From Nocardioides marinus (GTDB lineage Bacteria; Pseudomonadota; Alphaproteobacteria; Rhodobacterales; Rhodobacteraceae): a stretch of DNA of 64,000 bases. The translations under genes and the position numbers were made by a program. Below, in pieces: positions 33,575-43,155 of the stretch (its first letter is position 1; every line of letters begins with the position of its first letter). The notes under the pieces were generated by a model that saw only the letters and a program-made list of their open reading frames with translations, was not told the DNA's origin and ran no database searches. The stretch spans positions 1 to 64,000 of the forward strand of contig JAHVJD010000003.1 of the NCBI GenBank assembly GCA_019801415.1, written 5' to 3'.

Positions 33575-33907
33575 CTAGGGTGCGAGACGGCCAATCACGT
33601 CGTCCTCTACGTCCTGCACGTCAATGCCCAGCGCCTCCAGCCCCGCTTCCAGGTTGTCGGCCAGATGCGGGGTGCCGAGCAGGTAATCGGCGGTCGGCGT
33701 CGTGGCCTCCTGACGGGCAGTGTAAATTGCTTCCGCCAGTTCCTCCGGCTCGAAACTGCCCCGACCGATCCACATGATGGCGACCAGCTCCGCCTGCTGG
33801 TCTTCGCTCATCCTGTCAATGAAAGCGCGCAGTTCACCCTCGGCTCGCCCCAGTTCGCGGGCCATCATCGCCACCTGTGCCACCTTGCGGGCCGAGATTT
33901 CCAGCAT
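33575..33907 (-). CDS. DUF3775-like small acidic protein
   Basis: A 110-residue acidic protein with the pattern DQQAELVAIMWIGRGSFEPEELAEAIYTARQEA and TADYLLGTPHLADNLEAGLEALG, which I recognise as DUF3775 of alphaproteobacteria. No catalytic residues are obvious and no role is known. It stands alone on the minus strand between the terminator of the saccharopine operon and the cyclase gene. Confidence 0.7.
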   Translation of the reverse strand: MLEISARKVAQVAMMARELGRAEGELRAFIDRMSEDQQAELVAIMWIGRGSFEPEELAEAIYTARQEATTPTADYLLGTPHLADNLEAGLEALGIDVQDVEDDVIGRLAP

Positions 33908-33992
33908 CGCTCCACTCCTTCTGTCGCTGCCAGCATATCAAACCGTGCGCAAAACGCCTAAGTCTTTGATCTGCGGCAAACACAAGGCCGGG

Positions 33993-35288
33993 TCAGACGG
34001 GCGGTTTGCCGAACAGGGCCAGACCACTGCGCCGCCCGCGCAGAACCTCGGGAGGCAGCGCCATCCAGCCATCCCGCGTCGCCTCGACCCCGGCCGCATC
34101 CAGCAGCGCGGCGGATACAATCAGCTCCAAATCATGGGCGCGGGTCACCTGCTCCAGTCGAGCGGCCGTATTCACCGTGTCTCCAAACACCGAGTACTCC
34201 AACCGTTGCTGTGTGCCTGTCACACCGGAAAAGACCTCTCCCCAGTGGATACCGATGCCGACTCCCAACGCCGTCTCTCCTGCGGCCTGCCGGTCCTGTC
34301 GCCACTCCGCCATGGCTTTCTGCAGCCGTTCGGCGCACTCCAGCGATCCTGCCGCTGCACGCTCGCCTTCGAAGAGGATCATCGCGGCATCGCCAATATA
34401 TTTGTCGATCAACCCGTTGCACTGGCCGACCACGGCCTCCACACGGCCCCGGAAGTCGGTGATCAGCCGACTGACCTCCTGCGGTTCACGGCCTTCGCAC
34501 CAGCTGGTGAAGCCGCGAATATCGATGAACATCACCGCCATTGTCTGCTGGCGACCTTCCTGCAGCGTCTCCAGACCGCCACCGGCCAGACGGCCCGCCA
34601 ACTGGGCCGGTAGATAGCGTGTGAGATTGGCCTTCTGCCGGACTTCCTCCAACAGGCGGTTCAACAGCGCGCGGGTCCGCAAGGCGGCCACCAACAGCAC
34701 CAGGCCCGCCAGCGACACCATCAATACCCGCATCAGATTGGGTGGCATCCCGTGGGCCAACTGCACCCGCCTGACGGCTTCGACCGACACCACCGGCGGC
34801 TCCCACGTCACCAGCCACAAAAAGCCCGCGGCCACCAACAGCACCTGGTAGGCCAGCAGCAGCGGGTTGAACCGCAGCACGCCGAAGGCAAGGATCAAAG
34901 GTGCCATCCAGGCCGATGGCATGGTGAATACCAAATCGCCCGGAAGACCGGAGTTGCGCAGAGACAGCCAGGAATTGAGAAACAGGAACACGCCATCGGC
35001 AGTCACTGCAGCCCAGATCATCCAACGCCTGAAGACACCGCGCCAGATCGCGGCAAAGGTCAGCACCCCAACGGCCATGTAGGAGAACAGCGTCGCTGCA
35101 GCCAGGCCAAGCTGTTGCCACAGGTAGATTTCGTCCACCATCGGCAGGCCGTCCAGGGCGAGGATCAGCGCCATCAGAAGCCCAACCGACACCACGATCC
35201 GCAGGAGCGCAACGATCCGTTCAGCATCCACTTCCGCCGCCCGCAGTAACGGAGCCACCGAAGGGTTCACGGGCTTTGGCAACCGCAT
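33993..35288 (-). CDS. Membrane-bound class III adenylate/guanylate cyclase
   Basis: A 431-residue protein. Residues 25-205 form about six membrane spans; a short coiled linker leads to a class III cyclase domain (about 245-425). Metal-binding Asp256 (MFIDIRGFT) and Asp300 (KYIGDAAM) are both present, as is the FGDTVNTAARLE segment with the transition-state Asn and Arg, so the enzyme should be active. cAMP is more likely than cGMP, as residues Lys296 and Thr in FGDT fit adenine. Its ATG follows the rmuC stop with no gap (TAGATG), so it is translationally linked to rmuC. Confidence 0.9.
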   Translation of the reverse strand: MRLPKPVNPSVAPLLRAAEVDAERIVALLRIVVSVGLLMALILALDGLPMVDEIYLWQQLGLAAATLFSYMAVGVLTFAAIWRGVFRRWMIWAAVTADGVFLFLNSWLSLRNSGLPGDLVFTMPSAWMAPLILAFGVLRFNPLLLAYQVLLVAAGFLWLVTWEPPVVSVEAVRRVQLAHGMPPNLMRVLMVSLAGLVLLVAALRTRALLNRLLEEVRQKANLTRYLPAQLAGRLAGGGLETLQEGRQQTMAVMFIDIRGFTSWCEGREPQEVSRLITDFRGRVEAVVGQCNGLIDKYIGDAAMILFEGERAAAGSLECAERLQKAMAEWRQDRQAAGETALGVGIGIHWGEVFSGVTGTQQRLEYSVFGDTVNTAARLEQVTRAHDLELIVSAALLDAAGVEATRDGWMALPPEVLRGRRSGLALFGKPPV

Positions 35289-36671
35289 CTACTCGTCCGC
35301 CAGCAAGGCGACCTGGCGTGGCTCGGTCTCGACGTGACCGGGATCCTCCAACGCCGCCCCCTGCGGCACCACCCCCATCGCCTCGAACTTGCGCGCGGAG
35401 GGAAGCACGCGGGCCTCCAGCGACCCAACAGCCTTGTTGTAATTGTTCACCGAGGAAGACAGCGACTTGCCGACCGAGGCGAGGTTCTTGGAGAAGGTCG
35501 ACAGCCGGTCATATAGCTCCTTGGCGGTCTTTTGGACGGCCACCGCGTTTTCGGCCATTTTCTCCTGCTGCCAGCCATAGGCGATGGACTTGACCAATGC
35601 CATCAGCGTCGTCGGGGTCGCGATCAGCACGCGGTTTTCAAAGGCATATTCGATCAACCCCGGATCTGCCTCTGCGGCCGCCGAGACGAACGTTTCTCCG
35701 GGAATGAACATGACGACAAAGTCCGGCGTTTCCGCCAGCGCGCTCTGATAGGCCTTGGACGCCAGCTGCTTCACATGGGTTTTCACATGATTTGCATGGC
35801 GCGCCAACGCGGCGCTCTGAGCCTCGGGGGTTTCGGCCTCCAGCGCGTCCAGATAGCCCTCCAATGGTGTCTTGGCGTCCACAACGATGCTCTTGCCACC
35901 GGGAATGCGCACCACCGCATCGGGACGGCGCAGCCCCTCGTCGGTCCCGACGCTTTTTTCGAGTTCGTAGTCCACATGCTCCGCCATGCCCGCCATCTCG
36001 AAGACCTGGCGCAGCTGCATCTCGCCCCAGCGCCCCCGGGTCTTGGGCGCGCGCAATGCCTGCACCAGTTTGCGGGTCTCTCCGCCCAGCATCGCCTGCC
36101 CCTCGGCTAGATGCTTCACCTGCGCCTGAATGGCACCGTAGGCCTCGTTGCGCGCCTGTTCGATCTCCTTGATGCGCTCACCGAACTGGCCCAGCTTCTG
36201 ATCCAGCGGTTTGACCAGATTTTCGATCGCGGCGTGACGCTTGGCCAGATCCGCATCGGCGGATTTGCTATGCGCCTGGAAGCGTTCGCTGACCAGACTC
36301 AGGAAGTTCTCGGAGTTCTGTTTCAAAACTCCCGAAGCGAGCGAGGCAAACTTGTGCTCCAACTGCTGGTTCATCTGGTTCAGTTCTTCCAACCGCGCCG
36401 CGTGCTCGGCTTTCAGCGCCTGCACCTGCGCCTCTGCCTGATAGCGAGCGGCGCGCTCGTTTTCGCTGGTCCGGCGCAGGGTCGCCAGCTCATCCGTCAA
36501 TGCGGGAAGACGGGCGGCCTCGGCCCGCAATCCGGCATTGTGACTGCGCAGATCGCTGTTGAGCTGCTCCAGATGACGGGCATGCGCCCGCAGCCGCAGC
36601 GCCGCGACCCCCAGCACAACGGCCACCGCCGCCAACGCGTAAACGGCCCATTGGGCCTGCTCCATAGTCAC
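35289..36671 (-). CDS. rmuC: RmuC-family DNA recombination protein
   Basis: A 460-residue protein with one N-terminal membrane anchor (AQWAVYALAAVAVVLGVAAL), a long coiled coil (about 30-190) and the RmuC nuclease-like core: KTRGRWGEMQLRQVFEMAGM, GGKSIVVDAKTPLEGYLDAL and VMFIPGETFVSAA. RmuC limits rearrangement between inverted repeats. A GTG at 36671 with GGGGAG eight bases ahead fits better than the ATG two codons later. It lies between mutL and the cyclase gene, all in one direction, so a repair transcript is plausible. Confidence 0.93.
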   Translation of the reverse strand: MTMEQAQWAVYALAAVAVVLGVAALRLRAHARHLEQLNSDLRSHNAGLRAEAARLPALTDELATLRRTSENERAARYQAEAQVQALKAEHAARLEELNQMNQQLEHKFASLASGVLKQNSENFLSLVSERFQAHSKSADADLAKRHAAIENLVKPLDQKLGQFGERIKEIEQARNEAYGAIQAQVKHLAEGQAMLGGETRKLVQALRAPKTRGRWGEMQLRQVFEMAGMAEHVDYELEKSVGTDEGLRRPDAVVRIPGGKSIVVDAKTPLEGYLDALEAETPEAQSAALARHANHVKTHVKQLASKAYQSALAETPDFVVMFIPGETFVSAAAEADPGLIEYAFENRVLIATPTTLMALVKSIAYGWQQEKMAENAVAVQKTAKELYDRLSTFSKNLASVGKSLSSSVNNYNKAVGSLEARVLPSARKFEAMGVVPQGAALEDPGHVETEPRQVALLADE

Positions 36672-36702
36672 TGCTCTGTCTCCCCTGTTGCGGGTGTATT
36701 GT

Positions 36703-38682
36703 TCAGCTGCGCCCGAACAGGCGCTCGATATCCGCCAATTTCAATTCCACGTAGGTGGGGCGGCCGTGGTTGCACTGACCGGAATGGGGCGTCGCCTCCA
36801 TCTCGCGCAGCAGTGCATTCATCTCCTCGCCCCGCATCCGACGACCAGAGCGGATCGATCCGTGGCACGCCACCCGGCTCAGGATCGCCTCTACCCGCGC
36901 CTGCACCAGCTGGCTTTCCCCCTGATCCGACAGTTCGTCCAGAATATCCTTGATCATCGCTTCCGCGTTTACTTCGCCCAGGATTGCCGGGGTTTCACGC
37001 ACCGCAATCGCGTTTCCGCCGAAAGCCTCGATGCCGAGACCGAATTTCGCCAGATCGTCGGCAACGGCCAGCAGGGTCGCACAATCATTCTCGCTCAGTT
37101 CCACGATCTCCGGGATCAGCAGGGCCTGCGCGGCCACCCCGTTTTCGGCCATTTGCCGCTTGAGCTTTTCATAGACCAGCCGTTCGTGGGCGGCGTGCTG
37201 GTCAACGATGACCATGCCGTCAGCGGTCTGGGCGATGATGTAGTTTTCATGCACCTGGCCGCGCGCCGCACCCAGCGGCAGGGCTTCGGCCCCGGGCGCG
37301 GAGGCCTCAGGCGCATCCGACGGTTGACCCGGGGCCATCGGCGCCTCCGGCACCTCGGTGACCCGGCCGCTGTAGGCGCCTGCGAATTCGGCAAAGCCCG
37401 GCGATGGCGGCGCATCCGCGGAAGGCGCCAGCGGCTGACCGGGGGATTGCGCCGCGTAGGACGCGCTACGTGCGCCCAGCGAGGGGCGGTCCATCTGATA
37501 GACCCGCGGCGCGCCGCTGGCCGTCGGATGCCCGCCCGTTGGCTCGGGCCGCATTGCCCCCAGCGTTGCCCCGGCAACCGTGGTCGAGGCCCGGTGCCCG
37601 GCTTCCGCCAGCGCCAGCCGCAGGGTCGAGACGATCAGCCCCCGCGCCAGCCCCGGATCGCGGAACCGCACCTCGGACTTGGCCGGATGCACGTTCACGT
37701 CCACCGCCTGCGGCTCGCAATCGATGAACAGCGCAGCCGCCGGATGGCGGTCGCGGCTGAGGAAATCGAAGTAGGCCGCCCGCAACGCCCCGGTCAGCAT
37801 CTTGTCCTTCACCGGCCGGGTGTTGACGAACAGGAACTGCGACACTGCCGCGCCGCGCGAATAGGTCGGCAGCGCCGCATAGCCATACAGACGGATGCCT
37901 TCGCGGGTGGCGTCAATCTTCAGCGCGTTCTCGGCAAACTCGCGCCCCAGCACCGTGGCCAGCCGCCCGTGCAGCGCGTCGAACAAGTCGCCGGACAGGG
38001 GATCGGCGCGGAAGGTCACCCGCCCCTCGCCGCCGCCGGACACATCGCGCAGGGTGAAGCCGACCGAGGGCTCCGCCATCGCCAGCCGCTTCACGGTGTC
38101 GGCAATCGCCTGCGATTCGGCACGGTCGCTGCGCATGAATTTCAGCCGCGCCGGGGTGGCAAAAAACAGATCGCGCAGCTCGACGATGGTGCCCGCCCGC
38201 AGCGCTGCGGGCTTTACCGGTTCCTGACGGCCGCCGGAGACCCGGATCTGCATCGCCTCATACCCGGCGGCGCGGCTGGTGATGGTCAGCCGCCCCACCG
38301 CGCCGAGGCTCGGCAGCGCCTCGCCGCGGAAGCCGAACGTGTGGATGTTCAAAAGATCCGAGCCGTCGATCTTGGAGGTGGCATGGCGGCTCAGCGCCAG
38401 CGGCAGGTCCTCCGGCGTCATCCCGCAGCCGTCATCGGTGACCCGGATCAGCGTCTTGCCGCCGTCCGCGATCTCGATCGTGATGCGGGTGGCGCCGGCG
38501 TCGATGGCGTTTTCCACCAGTTCCTTGACCGCCGAGGCGGGACGTTCCACCACCTCGCCCGCGGCAATCCGGTTGATGGCGCTGTCGTCCAGCTGGCGGA
38601 TCACCGGACGGCTGTCCGGACCGCGGTCAGGGCGGGTCTCAGAGGGCGTATTTTCGCTGATATGGGGTTCTGCACTGCTCAT
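36703..38682 (-). CDS. mutL: DNA mismatch repair protein MutL
   Basis: A 659-residue MutL. The N-terminal GHKL ATPase is clear (IAAGEVVERPASAVKELVENAIDAGA, DDGCGM, FGFRGEALPS), then a long Pro/Ala/Gly linker (about 350-460) and the C-terminal dimer domain. The latter contains DQHAAHERLVYE, the DQHA(X)2E(X)4E endonuclease motif, and ACHGSIRSGRRM, so this is a nicking MutL as expected for a bacterium without MutH. The ATG at 38682 (MSSAEPHISEN) is preferred to an upstream in-frame start. It is divergent from deoC. Confidence 0.96.
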   Translation of the reverse strand: MSSAEPHISENTPSETRPDRGPDSRPVIRQLDDSAINRIAAGEVVERPASAVKELVENAIDAGATRITIEIADGGKTLIRVTDDGCGMTPEDLPLALSRHATSKIDGSDLLNIHTFGFRGEALPSLGAVGRLTITSRAAGYEAMQIRVSGGRQEPVKPAALRAGTIVELRDLFFATPARLKFMRSDRAESQAIADTVKRLAMAEPSVGFTLRDVSGGGEGRVTFRADPLSGDLFDALHGRLATVLGREFAENALKIDATREGIRLYGYAALPTYSRGAAVSQFLFVNTRPVKDKMLTGALRAAYFDFLSRDRHPAAALFIDCEPQAVDVNVHPAKSEVRFRDPGLARGLIVSTLRLALAEAGHRASTTVAGATLGAMRPEPTGGHPTASGAPRVYQMDRPSLGARSASYAAQSPGQPLAPSADAPPSPGFAEFAGAYSGRVTEVPEAPMAPGQPSDAPEASAPGAEALPLGAARGQVHENYIIAQTADGMVIVDQHAAHERLVYEKLKRQMAENGVAAQALLIPEIVELSENDCATLLAVADDLAKFGLGIEAFGGNAIAVRETPAILGEVNAEAMIKDILDELSDQGESQLVQARVEAILSRVACHGSIRSGRRMRGEEMNALLREMEATPHSGQCNHGRPTYVELKLADIERLFGRS

Positions 38683-38932
38683 ACCGCTAAATTTAGCATG
38701 TGAGCCCGATTCTGCCACCGGAATGCGCACCGCTTACGCTTGGACATTCGTAAAACAGGAACCCGCCCGATCCGTGCAACCATGTTCCGGCAAGTTGCCG
38801 CAAAGGAACCCCGTCCGCGCTCGTATTTTTTTGTCCATTCAGTCAAAAAACCGCCTGCAGGCCGGGGCCGTTTCTTGCCAAAATGCCGCACCCATGCAAC
38901 CTTCACCCGAAATTCTGCTGAGGATCTCCCAT

Positions 38933-39922
38933 ATGGAACGCCAAATCGCTGAACGAAGCGCGCAACTGCCGCAGCTGACCGAGCCGCGCAATCCCGGCAT
39001 GGCGCTGGACCTGGACTGGGTCGCCTCGGTGCAGGCCAATACGTCGGCCATCGAGCGACGCTGCGCCACGCTGCCGGGCCGCCGCAGCGTCAAGAAGGAC
39101 CACCAGGCCGCCTGGCTGCTGAAGGCAATCAGCCTGATCGACCTCACCACGCTGGCCGGCGACGACACCGAAGGCCGCGTCCGCCGCCTGTGCGCTAAAG
39201 CGCGCCAGCCGGTCAGCCCCGGCCTGTTGCGCACCCTGGACATGGAGGGGCTGACCACCGGCGCCGTCTGCGTCTACCACGACATGATCCCTGCCGCGGT
39301 GCAGGCGCTGGCCGACAGCGGCATCCCGGTGGCGGCGGTTTCCACCGGCTTCCCGGCCGGGCTGTCGCCGTTCCATCTGCGGGTGGCCGAGATCGAGGAA
39401 AGCGTGCGCGCCGGAGCCGAGGAGATCGACATCGTGATCTCCCGCCGCCATGTACTGACCGGCAACTGGCAGGCCCTCTATGACGAGATGAAGACCTTCC
39501 GCGAGGCCTGCGGTGAGGCCCACGTCAAGGCGATCCTCGCCACCGGCGAGCTGGGCAGCCTGCGCAATGTCGCGCGCGCCTCGCTGGTCTGCATGATGGC
39601 GGGGGCGGATTTCATCAAGACCTCGACCGGCAAGGAAAGCGTCAACGCCACCCTGCCGGTATCGCTGGTGATGATCCGCGCCATCCGCGACTATTTCGAC
39701 CGCACCGGCTACCGTGTCGGCTACAAGCCCGCGGGCGGCATTTCCAAGGCCAAGGACGCGCTGGTCTACCTCAGCCTGATCAAGGATGAGCTGGGCCACC
39801 GCTGGCTGCAGCCCGACCTGTTCCGCTTTGGCGCGTCCTCTCTGCTAGGCGATATCGAGCGTCAGCTGGAACACCATGTGACCGGGGCGTATTCCGCCGG
39901 CCACCGCCACGCCATGGCATAA
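38933..39922 (+). CDS. deoC: Deoxyribose-phosphate aldolase
   Basis: A class I aldolase of 329 residues that splits 2-deoxyribose 5-phosphate to glyceraldehyde 3-phosphate and acetaldehyde. The Schiff-base lysine region is ADFIKTSTGK and the second catalytic lysine lies in GYRVGYKPAGGIS. It is of the longer alphaproteobacterial type, with about 60 extra N-terminal residues. I start at the ATG at 38933 (MERQIAERSA), which has an AGGA site; a second candidate is 38894. The next gene, 15 bases on, is an aldehyde dehydrogenase, which could oxidise the acetaldehyde formed. Confidence 0.95.
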   Translation: MERQIAERSAQLPQLTEPRNPGMALDLDWVASVQANTSAIERRCATLPGRRSVKKDHQAAWLLKAISLIDLTTLAGDDTEGRVRRLCAKARQPVSPGLLRTLDMEGLTTGAVCVYHDMIPAAVQALADSGIPVAAVSTGFPAGLSPFHLRVAEIEESVRAGAEEIDIVISRRHVLTGNWQALYDEMKTFREACGEAHVKAILATGELGSLRNVARASLVCMMAGADFIKTSTGKESVNATLPVSLVMIRAIRDYFDRTGYRVGYKPAGGISKAKDALVYLSLIKDELGHRWLQPDLFRFGASSLLGDIERQLEHHVTGAYSAGHRHAMA

Positions 39923-39937
39923 GGCAGGACCAAGAAC

Positions 39938-42274
39938 ATGACCATCAAAGAGATCTTCACCACCATGGAATATGGCCCCGCCCCCGAAAGCGCTGCCGAG
40001 GCGCTGGCCTGGCTGGTCGATCAAGGCAGCCGCTTCGGCCATTTCATCAATGGTGAATTCACCGCCCCCGGCGCCGACTTCGACAGCAAGAACCCTGCCA
40101 ACGGCGAAGTGCTGGCAAGTTTGACACAGGCCAGCCAGGCCGACGTCGACGCCGCCGTGCAGGCCGCCCGCAAGTCGCAAGGCAAATGGGCCGCGCTTGG
40201 CGGTCCGGGCCGGGCGACATACCTCTATGCCATTGCACGGCTGCTGCAGAAACACGCGCGCCTCTTTGCCGTGCTGGAGACGCTGGACAACGGCAAGCCG
40301 ATCCGCGAAAGCCGCGACATCGACATTCCGCTGGCGCAGCGGCATTTCTACTATCATGCGGGCATGGCCCAGCTGATGGAGGCCGAGCTGCCGGAGGCCG
40401 AGCCGCTGGGCGTCTGCGGCCAGATCATCCCGTGGAACTTCCCGCTCTTGATGCTGGCGTGGAAAATCGCTCCCGCCATCGCCATGGGTAACACGGTGGT
40501 TCTGAAGCCGGCAGAGTACACCTCGCTCACTGCGTTGCTGTTTGCCGACATCTGCCGCCAGGCGGGCCTGCCCAAGGGCGTGGTCAACATCGTCACCGGC
40601 GATGGCGCCGTGGGTGAGATGATCACCGCGGCAGACGTCGACAAGATCGCCTTCACCGGCTCCACCTCGGTCGGCCGCCGCATCCGCGAGGCCACCGCCG
40701 GCAGCGGCAAGGCGCTGACGCTGGAGCTGGGTGGCAAGTCGCCCTACATAGTCTTTGACGACGCCGACATCGACAGCGCCATCGAGGGCCTGGTGGATGC
40801 GATCTGGTTCAACCAGGGCCAGGTCTGCTGCGCGGGCTCGCGCCTGCTGGTGCAGGAAGGCGTCTCCGACCGCTTCCACGCCAAGCTGAAGGCCCGCATG
40901 GACAAGCTGCGCGTCGGCAATCCGCTGGACAAATGCATCGACGTGGGGGCCGTGGTGGACCCGGTGCAGCTGAACACCATCCGCGAGATGGTCGCCGCCA
41001 ACCGGGCCGGCACGATGCACCAGGCCCAGGTGGAGATGCCGACCGAAGGCTGCTTCTTCCCGCCGACCCTGATCGAGGGGCTGACCCCGGCCGATCCGCT
41101 GATGCAGGAAGAGATCTTTGGGCCAGTGCTGGTTTCCTGCACCTTCCGCACCCCGGCTGAGGCGGTGGAGCTGGCCAACAATACCCGCTACGGGCTGGCC
41201 GCCACCCTGTGGACCGAGAACGTGAACCTGGCGCTCGACATGGCGCCGAAACTGGCCGCGGGCGTGGTCTGGGTCAACGGCACCAACATGTTCGACGCTG
41301 CCGCAGGCTTTGGCGGCGTACGCGAAAGCGGCTTTGGCCGCGAGGGCGGCTGGGAAGGTCTGGCGGCCTATACCCGCCCCAAAACCAAGGCCAAACCACT
41401 CGCCAAGGTCGAAGCCTTCGGCGGCGATGGTGCTCCGGTGGACGGGTTGGACCGCACTGCAAAACTGTATATCGGCGGCAAACAGGCGCGCCCGGATGGC
41501 GGCTACAGCCGAGGGATCCATGGCAAATCCGGCGCGCTGCTGGGGCATGTCGGCCTCGCCAATCGCAAGGACGTGCGCAACGCGGTCGAAGCCGCGGCGG
41601 GTGCCAAGAGCTGGTCCAAGACCACCGGCCACCTGCGCGCGCAGATCCTGTACTATATCTCCGAAAACCTTTCGGCCCGTGCCGATGAATTCTCCGCCCG
41701 CATCGATGCGATGACCGGCCGCAAGTCCGGCAAAGCAGAGGTGGAGGCCGCAATCCAGCGCCTGTTCAGCGCGGCGGCCTGGGCCGACAAATACGACGGG
41801 CAGGTGCATGGCGTGCCGATCCGCGGCGTTGCCCTGGCGATGAAAGAACCGGTGGGAGTGATCGGGGTGCTTTGCGCCGATGAATCCCCGCTGCTGGGGC
41901 TGGTTTCGGCCATGGCACCCGCGATTGCCATGGGCAACCGGGTGGTATTGGCAGCCTCGGAGCCCTTCCCGCTGGCGGCGACCGATTTCTACCAGGTGCT
42001 GGAAACCTCGGATGTGCCCGCGGGCGTGGTCAACATCCTGACCGGGAACCATGCCGAACTGGCGAAACCGCTGGCATCGCATCTTAACGTGGATGCGGTC
42101 TGGAGCTTCTCCTCCAGCGATGTCTCCGCCGAGATCGAGGCCACTTCAGCCGGAAACCTGAAACGGACTTGGGTCAACAATGGCACCGCGCCGGATTGGA
42201 CGCAGGACCAGACCAAGCGTTTCCTGCAGGAGGCGACAGAGGTGAAGAACATCTGGGTGCCCTACGGCGAATAA
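39938..42274 (+). CDS. Two-domain aldehyde dehydrogenase, ALDH16 type
   Basis: A 778-residue protein with two aldehyde dehydrogenase domains in tandem. Domain 1 (about 35-480) is complete: general base Glu263 (LELGGKSPY), nucleophile Cys297 (FNQGQVCCAGSRL) and EEIFGPVL. Domain 2 (about 500-778) keeps the fold (IHGKSGALLGHVGLA, AMAPAIAMGNRVVLAASE, VPAGVVNILTGNHAEL) but has no counterpart of the catalytic Cys segment and lacks the C-terminal half of the enzyme. This matches ALDH16, in which the second domain is a non-catalytic structural partner. Co-transcription with deoC suggests a role in deoxynucleoside use, oxidising acetaldehyde or a similar aldehyde. Confidence 0.92.
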   Translation: MTIKEIFTTMEYGPAPESAAEALAWLVDQGSRFGHFINGEFTAPGADFDSKNPANGEVLASLTQASQADVDAAVQAARKSQGKWAALGGPGRATYLYAIARLLQKHARLFAVLETLDNGKPIRESRDIDIPLAQRHFYYHAGMAQLMEAELPEAEPLGVCGQIIPWNFPLLMLAWKIAPAIAMGNTVVLKPAEYTSLTALLFADICRQAGLPKGVVNIVTGDGAVGEMITAADVDKIAFTGSTSVGRRIREATAGSGKALTLELGGKSPYIVFDDADIDSAIEGLVDAIWFNQGQVCCAGSRLLVQEGVSDRFHAKLKARMDKLRVGNPLDKCIDVGAVVDPVQLNTIREMVAANRAGTMHQAQVEMPTEGCFFPPTLIEGLTPADPLMQEEIFGPVLVSCTFRTPAEAVELANNTRYGLAATLWTENVNLALDMAPKLAAGVVWVNGTNMFDAAAGFGGVRESGFGREGGWEGLAAYTRPKTKAKPLAKVEAFGGDGAPVDGLDRTAKLYIGGKQARPDGGYSRGIHGKSGALLGHVGLANRKDVRNAVEAAAGAKSWSKTTGHLRAQILYYISENLSARADEFSARIDAMTGRKSGKAEVEAAIQRLFSAAAWADKYDGQVHGVPIRGVALAMKEPVGVIGVLCADESPLLGLVSAMAPAIAMGNRVVLAASEPFPLAATDFYQVLETSDVPAGVVNILTGNHAELAKPLASHLNVDAVWSFSSSDVSAEIEATSAGNLKRTWVNNGTAPDWTQDQTKRFLQEATEVKNIWVPYGE

Positions 42275-42601
42275 CCGCCACCGGCCCACACGACAGGCAG
42301 GCGGGGCGTGCTCCCGCCCGTCTTCGATCTTGCGATCTCATCCCGTTGGGCCGGGCGCCGCTGGCGCGGCGCGCCAGTGGAACCGACGTAGATCGACTTG
42401 GAGGCTTTGTCGCCCCTCTCGGGGCGATCGGGCCGGACATTTTTTCAGTCCGCAAGCGCCGTTAACGCCCCCTCTCAGCAGGCAAACCGCCCGTGCGCAG
42501 CACGGGCCACGCCCAAGTGCGCGAGCCGTCCGGCGCAGCAGGGGGGCTTGCGGGCGCGGGAGCGCTGCCCCGGTGATCGGCACCTCGGCGCCCTCTGGCC
42601 A
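42275..42601. other. GC-rich intergenic region with hairpins
   Basis: No protein gene is supported. The stretch holds several inverted repeats: ggcggg / cccgcc at 42300-42318 (a likely end signal for the deoC-ALDH transcript), tcgcccc / ggggcga near 42410-42427, cggac / gtccg around a T-rich loop near 42433-42453, and cccgtgc / gcacggg near 42490-42506. No known RNA family is recognised. Confidence 0.4.
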
Positions 42602-42640
42602 AGACAACAAAAAGCGCCCGCTCCTTTCGGAACGGGCGCT
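42602..42640 (-). terminator. Intrinsic terminator of rpsO
   Basis: On the minus strand an eight-pair stem agcgcccg / cgggcgct is followed by TTTTTGTTGT. It lies 22 bases after the rpsO stop. Confidence 0.92.
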
Positions 42641-42661
42641 GAAGATCCGGATAAGCGCGGA

Positions 42662-42931
42662 TTAACGGCGGATACCCAGGCGCTTGATCAGGTCCTGGTA
42701 GCGGGCCTCATCCTTGCCTTTGGTGTAGTCCAGCAGCTTGCGGCGCTGAGCAACCATTTTCAGAAGGCCACGGCGGCCGTGGTTGTCCTTCTTGTGGGTT
42801 TTGAAGTGCTCAGTCAGGGTGTTGATGCGCGAGGTCAGGATTGCAACCTGGACTTCCGGCGAACCGGTGTCGCCGTCCTTGGTTGCGAATTCTTTCATCA
42901 GGCGTGCTTTTTCTTCTGCAGTGATCGACAT
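42662..42931 (-). CDS. rpsO: 30S ribosomal protein S15
   Basis: An 89-residue S15 ([61 protein letters not shown]), which binds the central domain of 16S rRNA early in 30S assembly. AAGGAG precedes the ATG at 42931. In most bacteria rpsO is followed by pnp and preceded by truB; here truB is 2.1 kb upstream with two genes in between and pnp lies about 9 kb further upstream in the transcription direction. Confidence 0.98.
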   Translation of the reverse strand: MSITAEEKARLMKEFATKDGDTGSPEVQVAILTSRINTLTEHFKTHKKDNHGRRGLLKMVAQRRKLLDYTKGKDEARYQDLIKRLGIRR

Positions 42932-43155
42932 CGGGGTCTCCTTCATAGGTTAGAGTGGATGGCGCAGGCCGGGATGTCGTCCAGCACAGGCCCATGGAGA
43001 GATCAGCCACGGAATCGCGGCAGATGCGGGCGTATAGGATGTTTCAGCCGCAAAAGCAAAGCCTAACTCATCCGCCCCACGTCGCGAGCTTGAGAAGCTT
43101 GGTTTTAGGAGCCCAAGTCGCAGCATTGCCAGAGGAGCTGCGCGGCCTTGCGGTT

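Noticed and set aside
36688-38703. 671-codon plus-strand open frame
   Set aside because: Mirror of mutL; arginine/glutamine-rich translation with no motif, while mutL has complete ATPase and endonuclease motifs.
39845-42082. 745-codon minus-strand open frame
   Set aside because: Antisense of the ALDH16-type gene, low-complexity composition and no recognisable domain; the plus-strand product has full dehydrogenase motifs.
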